A DNA stretch of 24,904 nucleotides from Bacteroides sp. CAG:927 (GTDB lineage: Bacteria; Bacteroidota; Bacteroidia; Bacteroidales; Muribaculaceae), in assembly GCA_000431155.1 (NCBI GenBank), contig HF985654.1, positions 57,369 through 82,272 of the forward strand. Direction: 5' to 3'. Made by a program: the position numbers and the translations under genes. Shown here in pieces: positions 24,674-24,904 of the stretch. The stretch's first letter is position 1. The number at the start of each line of letters is the position of its first letter. The notes under the pieces were generated by a model, which searched no databases, was not told the origin of the DNA, and saw only the letters and a program-made list of their open reading frames with translations.

Positions 24674-24868
24674 CTTTGCGTCTGCCGACTTTGCAGGAGT
24701 GTGTCCTGAAATGGCGCATCCTGCGCTTGCTTCCGCGGCTCTCTTTGCGTCTTCCGACTTCGCAAGGTGTGCTGGGATATCGCGCGTCTTGCGCTTGATT
24801 CCGCGGCTCTCTTTGCATCTGCCGACTTCGCAAGTGGATGTCCTGAAATGGCGCATCCTGCGCTTATT
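24666..24868 (+). repeat. Tandem array of three ~68-bp repeats
   Basis: Units start at CCGCGGCT at 24666, 24732 and 24801 (66, 69 and about 68 bp). Each contains a CTTTGC box, a (T/G)CCGACTT box and ends in a GCGC(A/G)TC(C/T)TGCGCTT hairpin. Units 1 and 3 share TCCTGAAATGGCGCATCCTG. The first unit begins inside the right copy of the dispersed repeat. Open frames across the array encode only the repeat and I do not call them genes. Confidence 0.7.
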
Positions 24869-24904
24869 TTGATGGGTAGGGGTGAGAGGATAACAAAAAA
24901 AGGC

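Noticed and set aside
24483..24872. Open frames of 90-116 codons on both strands in the right-hand region
   Set aside because: They only translate the tandem repeat (recurring arginine-rich peptides), overlap each other in opposite directions, have no sensible start context and contain the terminator hairpin or structured repeats.

Overview
The window looks like chromosomal DNA from a gut-type Bacteroidales, possibly a Muribaculaceae relative; the family placement is inference. The supporting signs are a SusC-type TonB-dependent receptor, lipoproteins with an acidic stretch after the lipobox cysteine, a PorZ-like propeller with a C-terminal sorting-type domain, the dapB-lepB-wbqC gene order, and TAnnTTTG -7 promoter boxes in front of several units. 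All 20 genes I call are complete. I found no tRNA, rRNA, insertion sequence or CRISPR array.

Layout. Bases 1-291 are non-coding and repeat-rich: a structured dispersed repeat, a 9-bp tandem repeat and a 33-bp tandem repeat that runs into a promoter. An AT-rich AAA ATPase/DUF4143 gene follows (316-1653). Next on the + strand come rdgB, a PorZ-like propeller protein and a membrane acyltransferase (1699-5781). These converge, with a 7-bp overlap, on a - strand cluster read as GH16 glucanase, dapB, lepB, wbqC (9410 down to 5775). From 9679 to 17076 a + strand unit encodes a SusC-like receptor and two large surface-type lipoproteins (DUF5689, DUF6359 and choice-of-anchor-J-like domains); it ends at a strong hairpin terminator. 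A 172-residue gene of unknown function follows and converges on manC. From 24428 down to 18923 seven - strand genes are packed with overlaps or near-zero gaps: upp, an SDR epimerase, a small membrane protein, aroQ, a shortened pyruvate kinase, an O-methyltransferase and a GH20 hexosaminidase. Bases 24429-24904 are again non-coding and repeat-rich.

How the genes work together. The 9.7-17.1 kb unit looks like one outer-membrane uptake or binding system: a receptor without a SusD partner, served by two paralogous lipoproteins rich in OB-fold-like domains; its ligand is unknown. The two - strand clusters are mainly housekeeping (lysine/peptidoglycan precursor, protein export, pyrimidine salvage, shikimate pathway), each with one exported glycoside hydrolase at an end. 

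The least explained signals are the structured repeats at the two ends of the window, which share a 56-bp core and show paired base changes in their stems, the 68-bp tandem array beside the right-hand copy, the SusD-less receptor/DUF5689 locus, and the pyruvate kinase that lacks its C-terminal domain. All family assignments come from reading motifs by eye; no database search was run.
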